DNA of 64,000 nucleotides, from positions 62,001-126,000 of the forward strand of contig DATKZI010000061.1 in the NCBI GenBank assembly GCA_035528035.1, written 5' to 3'. This document shows positions 26,780 through 35,721 of the stretch, in pieces (the stretch's first letter is position 1; each line of letters starts with the position of its first letter). Position numbers and translations under genes: made by a program. The notes beneath the pieces were generated by a model. That model saw nothing but the letters and a program-made list of their open reading frames with translations. It had not been told where the DNA came from and did not search any database. Source of the DNA: JABLTI01 sp035528035 (lineage in GTDB: Archaea > Asgardarchaeota > Heimdallarchaeia > JABLTI01).

Positions 26780-26966
26780 GTTATATTTCTCTCAAATGAT
26801 TCTAATATAATATCTAACTAAAGCTTTTATTTTTTAAATTATCTCCTATGAGGGAAAGTTATTAGTACTCTAAAATCCTAATTAGGAAATAATCTTTTCT
26901 AATTCAAATGAGAAATAAGGTAATAAATAAATTATAGTAATAAGTAAAATGTTGAAGTGATAATCT

Positions 26967-29900
26967 ATGACTCAAATCACCAATTTTAAAAGAATTATTT
27001 GCTTTATTTTTATAATTATAAGCTTTTCAAGCATAATTCCTACAGTCTATGCTGCTAAAGGATTTACCCTAAATCTTAATTCAAATAATTCGACTGCAGA
27101 TGAATCAATTTCTTTAGATGAAAATATGGATGATTCTATCGTTAATTCTGTTACAACTAATTCTTTTGGTGATGAAGGTATAATTATGGGTGAAAGTTTG
27201 CGCGTATCACCTAATTCTCTCTATTATGATGATTATGTTGTTGCAATTGATTCAGATGGAATTTATTATTGTATTTTTTTAGAGGTAATTACCGTAACGG
27301 GTTATACTATAACATTTACACATTCATTAACATCTGATGGAACAAATTGGTCAACACCAAAACCTATATTTCGCATAGAAAAAACAGCTGATTATCTTCA
27401 GGCAATTGTTGATAGTAACAAAATATTGCACATTTTCTTTATCATGGAGCTAGGTTCTTATTATAGAGTCTTTCATTTATATTATAATTTAATTGACTCC
27501 TCAATTCAAGTAAATTTCCTTGCTACGACAAGATATTTCGTTCTTTATGATTTAAAGGCTACAATATCACATAATGATACAATTAATGTTGCGTGGATAG
27601 CCAAAAGCAAAGCAAGTACAATACCTGGTTGGAACAGTTTAATTCATCTTCAAAGATTTAATATTACAACACATAAATGGCTACCAGAACCTTTGTATCT
27701 CCAAAATTCTACTAATCCAATAAAATTCGATATTGCTGGTGATTATGATAATTTGAGAATTGCTTGGTCAACCAGTAATAATTTTACGGTTGTTCAAGAT
27801 TTAATGATTATTACATTTAACGAAAATACCAAACTTTGGACTACTCCTAAAAACTTGACAAGATCAGATAAAACAATCAATACAATTAATATTGAAACAA
27901 GCTTAGATGGTGGCTTCCATCTTCTCTGGATAAAAGAAGATAATTATTATTCATTAAGATACATTAAATGTGCCTCTAATGAATCTATTTTGAATATCAC
28001 AGGGAGAATAAATGATCCTCTACATATTTGTAGTTATGCTACTATAATAGAAGAAGCATCTGGAGATTGTCACTTAATAATTAATGACTTAAAGGGATTT
28101 AATTATAAGATATTCTATCGTAAAAGATTTGCTGTGAATGAGTCTTGGAGCAATCTGATAGAAATGAAACTTGATCATGGTTACAAAAATTTATTCTTTT
28201 TTAAAGCTAAAAATTCATCATTAAATCGTGCTAATCTCTTTTACACAAAAGAAGGTTCTATTTATTCCATTACTTATTCTCTTACAGAGATTTGGTCTGA
28301 TGATTTGCTTATTTATTATGGAATTGGTTATTCCAGTGATCCAAGTATGATCATTGACTCGGATGGTATTATGCATTTAGTTTATTATCAATTAACTAGT
28401 GGAAGACATGAGTTGATTTATCAAACAAAATTAATGAATGAAACGAATTGGAGACTACACGGAAATATAAATCACAACATCAGTAATTGGGTAGATCCGA
28501 AATTAGTTTTATTGCCTAATAATACACTCTATTGTTTTTATGTTGGAATTGAACCAACGACTGATGATACAACCATTTGTTATCTTAAAAAATTAAATAC
28601 CCCAACAAATTGGTCTGAACCTGTGGGTTTATTCACACCAACTGGACCGATGGTGTTGGATAAACCAGATATTCTTATAGATTCTACCGGAACTATGCAT
28701 GTTATTTGGCTACAAAGTGTCTATGATTCATCTGTAGGATTGTATTTTATCCATATATTTTATACTTACAAAACAGCTATTTCCTCCACATTTACTATTC
28801 CAGTGAGATTGAGTAACTCACAAGAAGCATCTCATTCATATCATTTCTATACTTTTCTTGATATGGACGATACACTACATTTAGCGAATTGTGAATATAC
28901 AGAATATTATAATATAGCTTCGCTAATTTATCGGTCAAAACCTCTGGGAGGTAGTTGGTCACCTTGTAAATTATTAACAGCTTCATATGATTACTTGTTT
29001 AGCCCTAAAATTATTCAAGATTCAACTAGAAAATTACAATTAATGTTTAACGAAGCAACAGAAGTAAGTCTTTATCGTTATATTTTCTGGACAGATTTTG
29101 GAATTTTTGAGAAAATGCCTGAAGATGTAAATTGGGTCTACAATGGTTATTTTTTGAGAGATACTGGTTCTGCAGGATTTTATGACTTATCTTTAGCTCC
29201 AGATAATACCCTTTATTTAGTATTTTATGAAGGAAGTTATTCTGGAAATTGGTGGTGGAGATACGAAATAGAACATTTATCACTTATTATTAGATTCCCA
29301 AATGGAACTTGGAGCGGGATAACTCGTCTAAAAGGTAGCAATAATGAGAAGTTTGATCCAATAATAAAATACAATGCAATAAACGATCAATTATATATTG
29401 TTCACAATTTTGAAAATTCAATTACTTGGTATAGCTCGCAATATGATACAGACAATGATCTAATTGGTGATGTTGATGAAGTAATCTTTTGCACTGATCC
29501 AAATTCTGCTGACACTGATCAGGATGGTTTGACTGATGGTTATGAAATAAAAACTTCCCATACAAACCCGCTCTTGAATGATACTGACTGGGATACAATA
29601 ATAGATGGAGTAGAAGTTAACATTTATTCATCAGATCCTTTAACACAAGATACTGATCGAGATGGTCTAACAGATCAAGAGGAAATATTGATCTATTTCT
29701 CTAATCCTACAATACAAGATTCAGATGGAGATTTTCTTGATGATTATTTAGAAATCAAAGTAATAGGTTCTAGTCCAATATCAACGGATTCAGATTCTGA
29801 TGGAATGTCCGATTATTGGGAATATCAAAATTCTCTGAATCTTATATTTGATGATTCACAAGATGATGACGATATGGATGATTTGAATAATCTTGGAGAA

Positions 29901-30332
29901 TTCTTAGCTGAAACAAGTATTTTTGATTCAGATTCAGATGATGATCTATTAACAGACGGTGAAGAGGTTCTTATCTATTTAACCAATCCTTTAAATGCTG
30001 ATACCGATTATGATACCTTAACTGATTTTGAAGAAATATTTGAATTTTTTACCAATCCTTTTCTAGCTGATTCGGACGGGGATGGTTTTTCAGATAGGTC
30101 TGAAATCAATGCTGGTACAGATCCTATGGATCCTAAAGACAATTTACAGCTCCGTCAATTACGAAAGATTCTCTTGATTGCCCTTGTTCCTTTAACAACC
30201 ATCATAATAACTACAATATCATTTGAAATAAACTATCGTCGACGATTAAAGAAATTATATTCATATGAAGTAATCGAACTTTCTATGGAAACAGCTATTC
30301 TAGAAGAAATAACTAAAAATGGAAGTAAATGA
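26967..30332 (+). CDS. Giant surface protein: propeller-like repeats, calcium-binding repeats, C-terminal anchor
   Basis: 1121 residues. A signal peptide (about 1-29, ending VYA) is followed by about 800 residues of beta-rich sequence. Recurring segments such as DSDGIMHLVYYQ and DSTGTMHVIWLQ are typical of sialidase/BNR-like propellers. From about residue 826 to 1056 there are around nine repeats of about 23 residues with the calcium-binding core DxDxDGLxDxxE, as in thrombospondin type 3 or dockerin-like repeats. One membrane helix (about 1068-1090) and a short cytoplasmic tail end the protein. Many Asn-x-Ser/Thr sites are present. It is likely a glycosylated cell-surface stalk or adhesin. 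Ligand unknown. Confidence 0.75.
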   Translation: MTQITNFKRIICFIFIIISFSSIIPTVYAAKGFTLNLNSNNSTADESISLDENMDDSIVNSVTTNSFGDEGIIMGESLRVSPNSLYYDDYVVAIDSDGIYYCIFLEVITVTGYTITFTHSLTSDGTNWSTPKPIFRIEKTADYLQAIVDSNKILHIFFIMELGSYYRVFHLYYNLIDSSIQVNFLATTRYFVLYDLKATISHNDTINVAWIAKSKASTIPGWNSLIHLQRFNITTHKWLPEPLYLQNSTNPIKFDIAGDYDNLRIAWSTSNNFTVVQDLMIITFNENTKLWTTPKNLTRSDKTINTINIETSLDGGFHLLWIKEDNYYSLRYIKCASNESILNITGRINDPLHICSYATIIEEASGDCHLIINDLKGFNYKIFYRKRFAVNESWSNLIEMKLDHGYKNLFFFKAKNSSLNRANLFYTKEGSIYSITYSLTEIWSDDLLIYYGIGYSSDPSMIIDSDGIMHLVYYQLTSGRHELIYQTKLMNETNWRLHGNINHNISNWVDPKLVLLPNNTLYCFYVGIEPTTDDTTICYLKKLNTPTNWSEPVGLFTPTGPMVLDKPDILIDSTGTMHVIWLQSVYDSSVGLYFIHIFYTYKTAISSTFTIPVRLSNSQEASHSYHFYTFLDMDDTLHLANCEYTEYYNIASLIYRSKPLGGSWSPCKLLTASYDYLFSPKIIQDSTRKLQLMFNEATEVSLYRYIFWTDFGIFEKMPEDVNWVYNGYFLRDTGSAGFYDLSLAPDNTLYLVFYEGSYSGNWWWRYEIEHLSLIIRFPNGTWSGITRLKGSNNEKFDPIIKYNAINDQLYIVHNFENSITWYSSQYDTDNDLIGDVDEVIFCTDPNSADTDQDGLTDGYEIKTSHTNPLLNDTDWDTIIDGVEVNIYSSDPLTQDTDRDGLTDQEEILIYFSNPTIQDSDGDFLDDYLEIKVIGSSPISTDSDSDGMSDYWEYQNSLNLIFDDSQDDDDMDDLNNLGEFLAETSIFDSDSDDDLLTDGEEVLIYLTNPLNADTDYDTLTDFEEIFEFFTNPFLADSDGDGFSDRSEINAGTDPMDPKDNLQLRQLRKILLIALVPLTTIIITTISFEINYRRRLKKLYSYEVIELSMETAILEEITKNGSK

Positions 30333-30336
30333 ATTA

Positions 30337-31332
30337 TTATTCTGTTATTATTTCTTCTAATACTCTTTTTATATGATTAATATTTTCTTCAGTAGGATGA
30401 AAATGAACCCACCCAAAAGCAACTGTATCTAATGCTGAAATTGCCTTATGAACAGTTTTCTCTAAAGAAAATTCTTGTGTATTAAAATCCTTACCATCAA
30501 AATATCTTTCAAAAAATAAATCTCTCAATTCTTCTTCTTTTATTATATGATTTTCTAATTCCCAAAAATCTACTATAGGATCTCCAGCATAAGACCATTC
30601 AAAATCAAGTATAGCTTTTAGGGAAAAATTTGCATCGTTTGAAATCAGGATATTTGAAGGATTTAAATCGTTATGAACTAATTTAGGTTCATTACTAAAA
30701 TTTGCTTTCTCTAAATTTTTTTCAACAAATTTCTGTATCTCTATGAGCAATTTAATTGGAAGTAATTCTTTCTTACCTAATTTTAAAACACTTTTTCTAA
30801 CATTTGACTTTAACATACTTTTCATTGAATAGAATCTTCTTGGGCAATCATATTCTTCAATTTCTCCGAACATCTCATAATCAATCGAATGTATTCCTTT
30901 GATTATTTGTGCTAATTCAGAAACTATCTTCTTCTTATTTTCAAAAGAAAGATCGTTCCAAACTCCCTCTAAGGATATTCCATCAATTTTTTCCATTATT
31001 AGATATTTATAACCGATAAGATCATCATTAGATTCCATGTGAATTAATTTTGGTACCGGGATAAATACTTGATTTTCTTTGGTAACACTAACATTCTTTC
31101 CTAATTGAGTGAATAATTGCATAAGTTTTGCTTCTTTTTCAAAACGATAATATTCATTTTCAACCATTGGTTGCCGTATCAAAATTCTTACAATAAATTC
31201 ATTTTCTTCTACATTAAATGAAAATAGATCATTAACTGATTTATTATTCATATTTTTAAAATTTGTAATTTCTTCAACATGAAATACTTTTGGTAAAATT
31301 CTTTTTAGCTTTTCTGAATAATCTTCAAACAT
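30337..31332 (-). CDS. APH/choline-kinase-like phosphotransferase
   Basis: A 331-residue protein of the aminoglycoside phosphotransferase superfamily. It has an N-lobe with Arg/Lys-rich strands, the hinge LIMEKIDG (111-118), a catalytic loop HNDLNPSN (His220, Asp222, Asn227) and a metal-binding ILDFEW (Asp243). In chromosomal archaeal genes these usually phosphorylate small alcohols or sugars, not antibiotics. It ends only four bases from the convergent surface-protein gene. Confidence 0.85.
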   Translation of the reverse strand: MFEDYSEKLKRILPKVFHVEEITNFKNMNNKSVNDLFSFNVEENEFIVRILIRQPMVENEYYRFEKEAKLMQLFTQLGKNVSVTKENQVFIPVPKLIHMESNDDLIGYKYLIMEKIDGISLEGVWNDLSFENKKKIVSELAQIIKGIHSIDYEMFGEIEEYDCPRRFYSMKSMLKSNVRKSVLKLGKKELLPIKLLIEIQKFVEKNLEKANFSNEPKLVHNDLNPSNILISNDANFSLKAILDFEWSYAGDPIVDFWELENHIIKEEELRDLFFERYFDGKDFNTQEFSLEKTVHKAISALDTVAFGWVHFHPTEENINHIKRVLEEIITE

Positions 31333-31454
31333 AAAAGCACCAACTAATAATGATTTTAATTAATAGAATTCTTAAGTATAAATATATATCAGCAAAATAA
31401 ATACGGTTTAATCAAATTAGAGTTAATTTACTCAAAAAATTGTGATGTGATTTC

Positions 31455-32276
31455 TTGAAATTTGGTATTTCCCTAATTATGAATTTCAGTAATATTTCAA
31501 CAATAAGTGATTTTCTTCAATATGCAACAGATAAACAATTCAAAGTAGTTGAATTAGTTGCTGAACCACCATTTTGTTTCTTGGGTAATTTTGACTCTCT
31601 TCAAAGAAGTGCTATAAAAAAAGAAGCCGCTGATTTAGGATTAGAGTTAACTGTACATGCAACATTTTCTGATATCAATATTGCTGCATTTAATCCTCAT
31701 ATCCGTGAAGCATCACAAAACATAGTTTTGAAAAGCATTGATTTTGCATCAGATATTGATGCATCAATAGTTACTATTCATCCAGGAGAATTATCTGCTG
31801 GGGGAGCTTATTATCCAGAAATTGTCATTGAGAATAATAGGATTGCCTTGAATAATTTCGCTGAATATGCTAAGACCAAAAATATCCGAATTGGGTATGA
31901 AAATTTTCCTCTTCTACCTTGGAACCAATTTGAAGATGGCTATTCGCCTTATAAAATTAAAGATTTAATTCAAATGATTAATAATGAAAATTTAGGCATT
32001 ACTTGGGATATAGGGCACTCAAATACAACTAATTTTAAAATGAATGAATTTTTTGATTGTTTTAAAGAACATCTATTCCATTTACATTTTCATGATAATA
32101 ATGGTCCAACTAATGGCTGGACAGATACTCATTCTGAAGTTGGATCTGGAACTATAGATTGGCAAGAATTGCTTACTTTCCTTAAAAGTATAAACTATCA
32201 GGATTCCATAATATTCGAATTAGATTCAAAAGAAAAAATAGAAAATAGTTTTAATTATATACAAAGTTTATATTAA
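31455..32276 (+). CDS. Sugar phosphate isomerase/epimerase-like TIM barrel
   Basis: A 273-residue AP-endonuclease-2 type barrel. Segments with probable metal ligands are VHATFSDINIA, VTIHPGELSAGG, GYENFPLLPW (Glu), TWDIGHSN (Asp and His), HLHFHDNNG (His) and IIFELDSK (Glu). This set fits xylose isomerase-like epimerases, and also endonuclease IV-like proteins, but the spacing and length suit the former. TTG start. It stands alone. Confidence 0.82.
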   Translation: MKFGISLIMNFSNISTISDFLQYATDKQFKVVELVAEPPFCFLGNFDSLQRSAIKKEAADLGLELTVHATFSDINIAAFNPHIREASQNIVLKSIDFASDIDASIVTIHPGELSAGGAYYPEIVIENNRIALNNFAEYAKTKNIRIGYENFPLLPWNQFEDGYSPYKIKDLIQMINNENLGITWDIGHSNTTNFKMNEFFDCFKEHLFHLHFHDNNGPTNGWTDTHSEVGSGTIDWQELLTFLKSINYQDSIIFELDSKEKIENSFNYIQSLY

Positions 32277-32299
32277 TTATTTTTTGTAAATGCTTATCT

Positions 32300-32740
32300 T
32301 TATTTTAGATATCTTTTGAAACGTTCAGAAATATCCCTTTGCTCAGGTTCTTCCAAAAATGAGATGAAATTTTTTAGGCTTGTGATAGTCTCTTTTGATA
32401 AATCGTGTTCCATTACACAACAGTCTTTACTAGCAGTTTCTGGGCAAACACCTATTAATTTAAGGAAAGATTCCAATAAAATATGTCTATCTTTTATTTT
32501 TGAAGCTATTTTTTTTCCTTCATTAGTTAAAGTAATAGTACCATACTTTTCAAAATCTACAAAACCTTGATTTTTTAATTTGGAAATCATTTCAGTAACA
32601 CTTGCTTTACTAATGTTTAAATCATTGGCAATTTCTGTTACCTTAGCAAAACCTTTCTTTTCACTTAGGAATAGAACTCTTTCCAGGTAATCTTCAATTG
32701 TTGAAGTAATGTTAGTAGAACTTGTGTTTTCATCATCCAA
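32300..32740 (-). CDS. DtxR/MntR-family metal-dependent regulator
   Basis: A 146-residue regulator. A winged helix (about 12-72: VTEIANDLNISKASVTEMISKL) is followed by a dimerisation/metal-binding domain. The conserved ligands Cys107/108, Glu111 and His112 sit in CCVMEHDLS. The SH3-like third domain of DtxR/IdeR is absent, as in MntR and archaeal MDR1-type proteins. It is expected to repress metal uptake genes when bound to Fe(II) or Mn(II). No transporter is adjacent. A dyad lies in its own promoter. Confidence 0.9.
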   Translation of the reverse strand: MDDENTSSTNITSTIEDYLERVLFLSEKKGFAKVTEIANDLNISKASVTEMISKLKNQGFVDFEKYGTITLTNEGKKIASKIKDRHILLESFLKLIGVCPETASKDCCVMEHDLSKETITSLKNFISFLEEPEQRDISERFKRYLK

Positions 32741-32760
32741 GATATATCAAACCTATTATG

Positions 32761-32775
32761 TTGAATAATATTCAA
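32761..32775. promoter_or_regulatory. Inverted repeat upstream of the DtxR gene, candidate autoregulatory operator
   Basis: TTGAAT-AAT-ATTCAA lies 21-35 bases before the regulator's start codon, over the expected promoter. Only a single copy is seen in the window, so assignment to this regulator is a guess. Confidence 0.35.
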
Positions 32776-32970
32776 GATAGCTTATCAAATCTAAATATTT
32801 AATGGAAAGAATTTTAGTATTCCTAGTTTTAAATGTTCATAACAATATTTATCTTTAAAATATAATTCTTAAGATAATGATTACTATAATTTGATATTTT
32901 ATCATAAAACGGTTAAGACATAATTATAGTATTAATAAAAAAATGATTTACTATTGAGGAATCCGTTAAA

Positions 32971-33822
32971 ATGAGCAAAAAAGAAGAAATACGAATAAAG
33001 AAAGTTGGTATATTAAAATTAGGTAATATTGCTTCCTCTGTTCTTTTAGAGATGCTACTAGATGAGCGTGCTGATAGATTAGATATTGATGTTCAAACAA
33101 TTTCCTCAGGAGCAAAGCTAGAAAAGAAAGTGATAATGCGTGCCTGTGATCTTTTCTCAACATCACAGTATGATTTAGCTATTATTGCAACTCCAAATGC
33201 TTCTCTACCCGCACCACAAGAGGTTATTGCAAAAATAACTCAAAGTAATACCCCTTGCATTGTTTTAACTGATAAATTAAATAAAGAATCAAAAGAAAAA
33301 TTAATTGAAAATAAAGTTGGTTTTATTATAGTTGAATCTGATGCTATGATTGGTGCTCGAAGAGAATTTCTAGATCCTGTTGAAATGGCTATCTATAATA
33401 GTGATTTGATTAAGGTTTTAGCAATCGGTGGTGCTTTTAGTTTAATTTATCAGAAAATTGATGAATTGTTAGTTCAATTAATCGAAGGAAAGAAGTTTGT
33501 TCCACCACAGATAACTATAACTCCTGAAAAAGCTGTAAAATATGCTAAATTCAGTAATCCTTATGCTGAAGCAAAAGCACGAGCCGCTCTTGAGATAGCT
33601 GAAAAAGTTGCTAAAATTAATTCAGAAGGGTGTTTCAAAATAGTGGAACGCTTAGAGTATATTCCACAAGTTACAACAGGACATGAAATGATGTTTGCTG
33701 CTGCAAAATTAGCAGAAGAAGCAAGAGAAATTGAAAAAGCACAAAATAAAGTTAGAAGACAACCGCATCATTATAAAGGAGAAGTACAAGAGAAATTTTT
33801 ACTGACAGAAAAACCTGATTAA
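32971..33822 (+). CDS. mtd: F420-dependent methylene-H4MPT dehydrogenase (Mtd) homologue
   Basis: 283 residues aligning along the whole length with methanogen Mtd. It has KVGILKLGNI at the start, DERADRLDIDV (31-41), SSGAKL, DAMIGARREFLDP (124-136), NSDLIKVLA (143-151), the FSNPYAEAKARA region and a C-terminal HEMMFAAAKLAEEAREIEKA. Mtd reversibly oxidises methylene-tetrahydromethanopterin with coenzyme F420 in C1 metabolism. TGAGGAAT precedes the ATG. A DUF2225 gene follows after 27 bases. No other H4MPT-pathway gene is in the window. Confidence 0.88.
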   Translation: MSKKEEIRIKKVGILKLGNIASSVLLEMLLDERADRLDIDVQTISSGAKLEKKVIMRACDLFSTSQYDLAIIATPNASLPAPQEVIAKITQSNTPCIVLTDKLNKESKEKLIENKVGFIIVESDAMIGARREFLDPVEMAIYNSDLIKVLAIGGAFSLIYQKIDELLVQLIEGKKFVPPQITITPEKAVKYAKFSNPYAEAKARAALEIAEKVAKINSEGCFKIVERLEYIPQVTTGHEMMFAAAKLAEEAREIEKAQNKVRRQPHHYKGEVQEKFLLTEKPD

Positions 33823-33849
33823 TATTATTATTTAAGGGATGAAAATTAC

Positions 33850-34506
33850 ATGCCACTATTATATGATGAATTATTTACTTGTCCTAATTGTGAAGCAATC
33901 TTTCAATCAAAAGTGTTAGGATGCTACAATACTTTTGGACTTAGATATAGCGATTTATATATCGCAAGTCAAGAGGATCCTCAACCAGTATTATTTCAAA
34001 ACAATCTTTGCCCTAAATGTGGCTTTTCAGCATTTTCAGTTGAATTCAGAGTTTTTGATATCAATTTGGATATTGTTAGAAAAGCAATATCTAAAGTTGA
34101 AGATTTTACTGGAAAAAAAGCAACCAATTTCAATGCAGGTGATGGTTTTCTAGAAATTGCTGAATATTTGGGAAATAACATGTTGGAAACAAAAATTTCC
34201 ATAACATTACAAGCTACCCATGCTTATCGTGAATTGAAAGATTCTAATTTAGAAAAATCTCGTATATATCTATTAGATTTAATAGAACAAATTTTAGATC
34301 AAAAAACGTTCAAAGAAAATCCCGAAGAATTGTATCTGTATCTAGCAGGTGAATTGAATCGTTTGTTAAAAAATGAAAATGAATCATTAAGGTACTTTAA
34401 AGAAGCAATAACTAAAGCACCAAAGATTTCATTTATCTCGAGAATAACTCAATATCAGCTTTCAACCCCAGGTGAAATTATACCAAATGAAATTTTTGGT
34501 CATTAA
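33850..34506 (+). CDS. DUF2225-type zinc/TPR protein
   Basis: A 218-residue protein with CPNC (11-14) and CPKC (54-57) framing a short beta segment, followed by a helical TPR-like region (about 100-205). This matches DUF2225 proteins, found in bacteria and archaea, whose function is unknown. Placement 27 bases after mtd suggests cotranscription, though a functional link is not established. Confidence 0.72.
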   Translation: MPLLYDELFTCPNCEAIFQSKVLGCYNTFGLRYSDLYIASQEDPQPVLFQNNLCPKCGFSAFSVEFRVFDINLDIVRKAISKVEDFTGKKATNFNAGDGFLEIAEYLGNNMLETKISITLQATHAYRELKDSNLEKSRIYLLDLIEQILDQKTFKENPEELYLYLAGELNRLLKNENESLRYFKEAITKAPKISFISRITQYQLSTPGEIIPNEIFGH

Positions 34507-34662
34507 ATAGATTTCAAATTAAAACTAAGAATTGATTAGAAAAATACCTACAAAATAAGACTTTTAAAGTTGAATGATGCTTGAATAATGCTAAATTAGA
34601 AAATTATCGACAGAAAAATGATAAAAAATCAGTAACTATCTAGGTGAACTGGTGAAAAATTA

Positions 34663-35259
34663 GTGAGTGAAGAAAATAAATCAGCCTTTTTCAAAGTGCT
34701 TATAATAGGTGATGGTGCAGTAGGAAAAACAAGTATTTGTACACATATCACTACGCAAGAATTCTTCGCGGATTATCATTTAACAGTTGGTTGTGATTTT
34801 TTTATAAAAAGACTTTATGTTAATAATATAAGTGTTACATTGCAGATTTTTGATATCGGTGGGCAAGACCATTTTGCTCGCATGCGTTCTGCTTTTGCTG
34901 GTGGCGCAAAAGGGCTCTTTCTAGCATTTGATACTACTCGTCGTGATAGTTTTTATAATTTAGAAGATTGGTATAATTCCATCAAAGATGAGCTCGAACC
35001 TAATGCTCCAAAAATATTAATTTCTACCAAATCTGATTTAGATCTTGAAACTGAAGTTTGGAAAGAGGATATTGATGCATTAAAAAGCATTTTGCAAATA
35101 GATGCTTTCTTTGACACTTCATCCTTAACTGGCAATGGTGTGAATGAAGCTTTTGAAACCATGGGACTTTTATTACTAGCAAGATTTAGAGATGATGAAT
35201 ATACTAAATCTGCCCAAAGAATAAGATTTCTCGAAGGTTTTTATAGAAGTACCGGGTAA
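34663..35259 (+). CDS. Rab/Ras-like small GTPase
   Basis: A 198-residue GTPase with G1 GDGAVGKTS (16-24), a switch I Thr41 in HLTVGCDF, G3 DIGGQDH (64-70), G4 TKSD (122-125, Thr in place of the usual Asn) and G5 TSSLTG (152-157). The order and spacing, including the Rab/Ran-type switch region, mark the Ras superfamily. G3 has DIGGQ instead of DTAGQ. The C-terminus has no cysteine, so it is not prenylated in the eukaryotic manner. GTG start with GGTGA upstream. No roadblock or GAP gene is adjacent, but two longin-like proteins are elsewhere in the window. Confidence 0.92.
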   Translation: MSEENKSAFFKVLIIGDGAVGKTSICTHITTQEFFADYHLTVGCDFFIKRLYVNNISVTLQIFDIGGQDHFARMRSAFAGGAKGLFLAFDTTRRDSFYNLEDWYNSIKDELEPNAPKILISTKSDLDLETEVWKEDIDALKSILQIDAFFDTSSLTGNGVNEAFETMGLLLLARFRDDEYTKSAQRIRFLEGFYRSTG

Positions 35260-35299
35260 TAAAGAAATAATAATAAATGTTCTATTATATATTTTAATT

Positions 35300-35692
35300 A
35301 TGAAAAAAGCTTATTTCATATGCATTGGTAACTCAGGTAGAAGTCAAATTGCTGAAGGGTATGCAAAGCATTTTGGTCAAGGAATTCTCGAAGTACAAAG
35401 TGCTGGGACAAAACCAGCAGATAGAATTAGTTCAAATGCAGTTGAAGTTATGAAAGAAGATGATATTGACATATCCTCTCAATACCCCAAAAAAATTGAT
35501 TTTGAATATGCTAAAACAGCCGATTATGTGATAATAATGGGTTGTGGTGCGGAAAATATGTGTCCAGCTTGGTTCATAACAAAAAGTGAAAATTGGGATT
35601 TAGAAGACCCTCATGGACAGAATATTGAATTTTATAGAATAATAAGAGATGAAATTAAAAAACGAGTACTTGATTTAATTGAAAATATATAA
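35300..35692 (+). CDS. arsC: Arsenate reductase / low-MW phosphatase family (ArsC-like)
   Basis: A 130-residue protein with the P-loop Cys8-x5-Arg14-Ser (CIGNSGRS), the acid-loop segment LEDPHG and a Cys pair region GCGAENMCPAW as in thioredoxin-type ArsC. It may reduce arsenate to arsenite or be a protein tyrosine phosphatase. The cysteines favour the former. No ars operon is adjacent; the GTPase gene lies 41 bases upstream on the same strand. Confidence 0.85.
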   Translation: MKKAYFICIGNSGRSQIAEGYAKHFGQGILEVQSAGTKPADRISSNAVEVMKEDDIDISSQYPKKIDFEYAKTADYVIIMGCGAENMCPAWFITKSENWDLEDPHGQNIEFYRIIRDEIKKRVLDLIENI

Positions 35693-35704
35693 GAGAAATG
35701 AACT

Positions 35705-35721
35705 TTGATTTACCAAATCAA
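35705..35721. terminator. Short hairpin between convergent genes
   Basis: TTGATTT (35705-35711) pairs with AAATCAA (35715-35721) around a three-base loop; a weak TTATCTTTT follows. It lies at the junction of arsC and the convergent HEAT gene. Confidence 0.35.
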
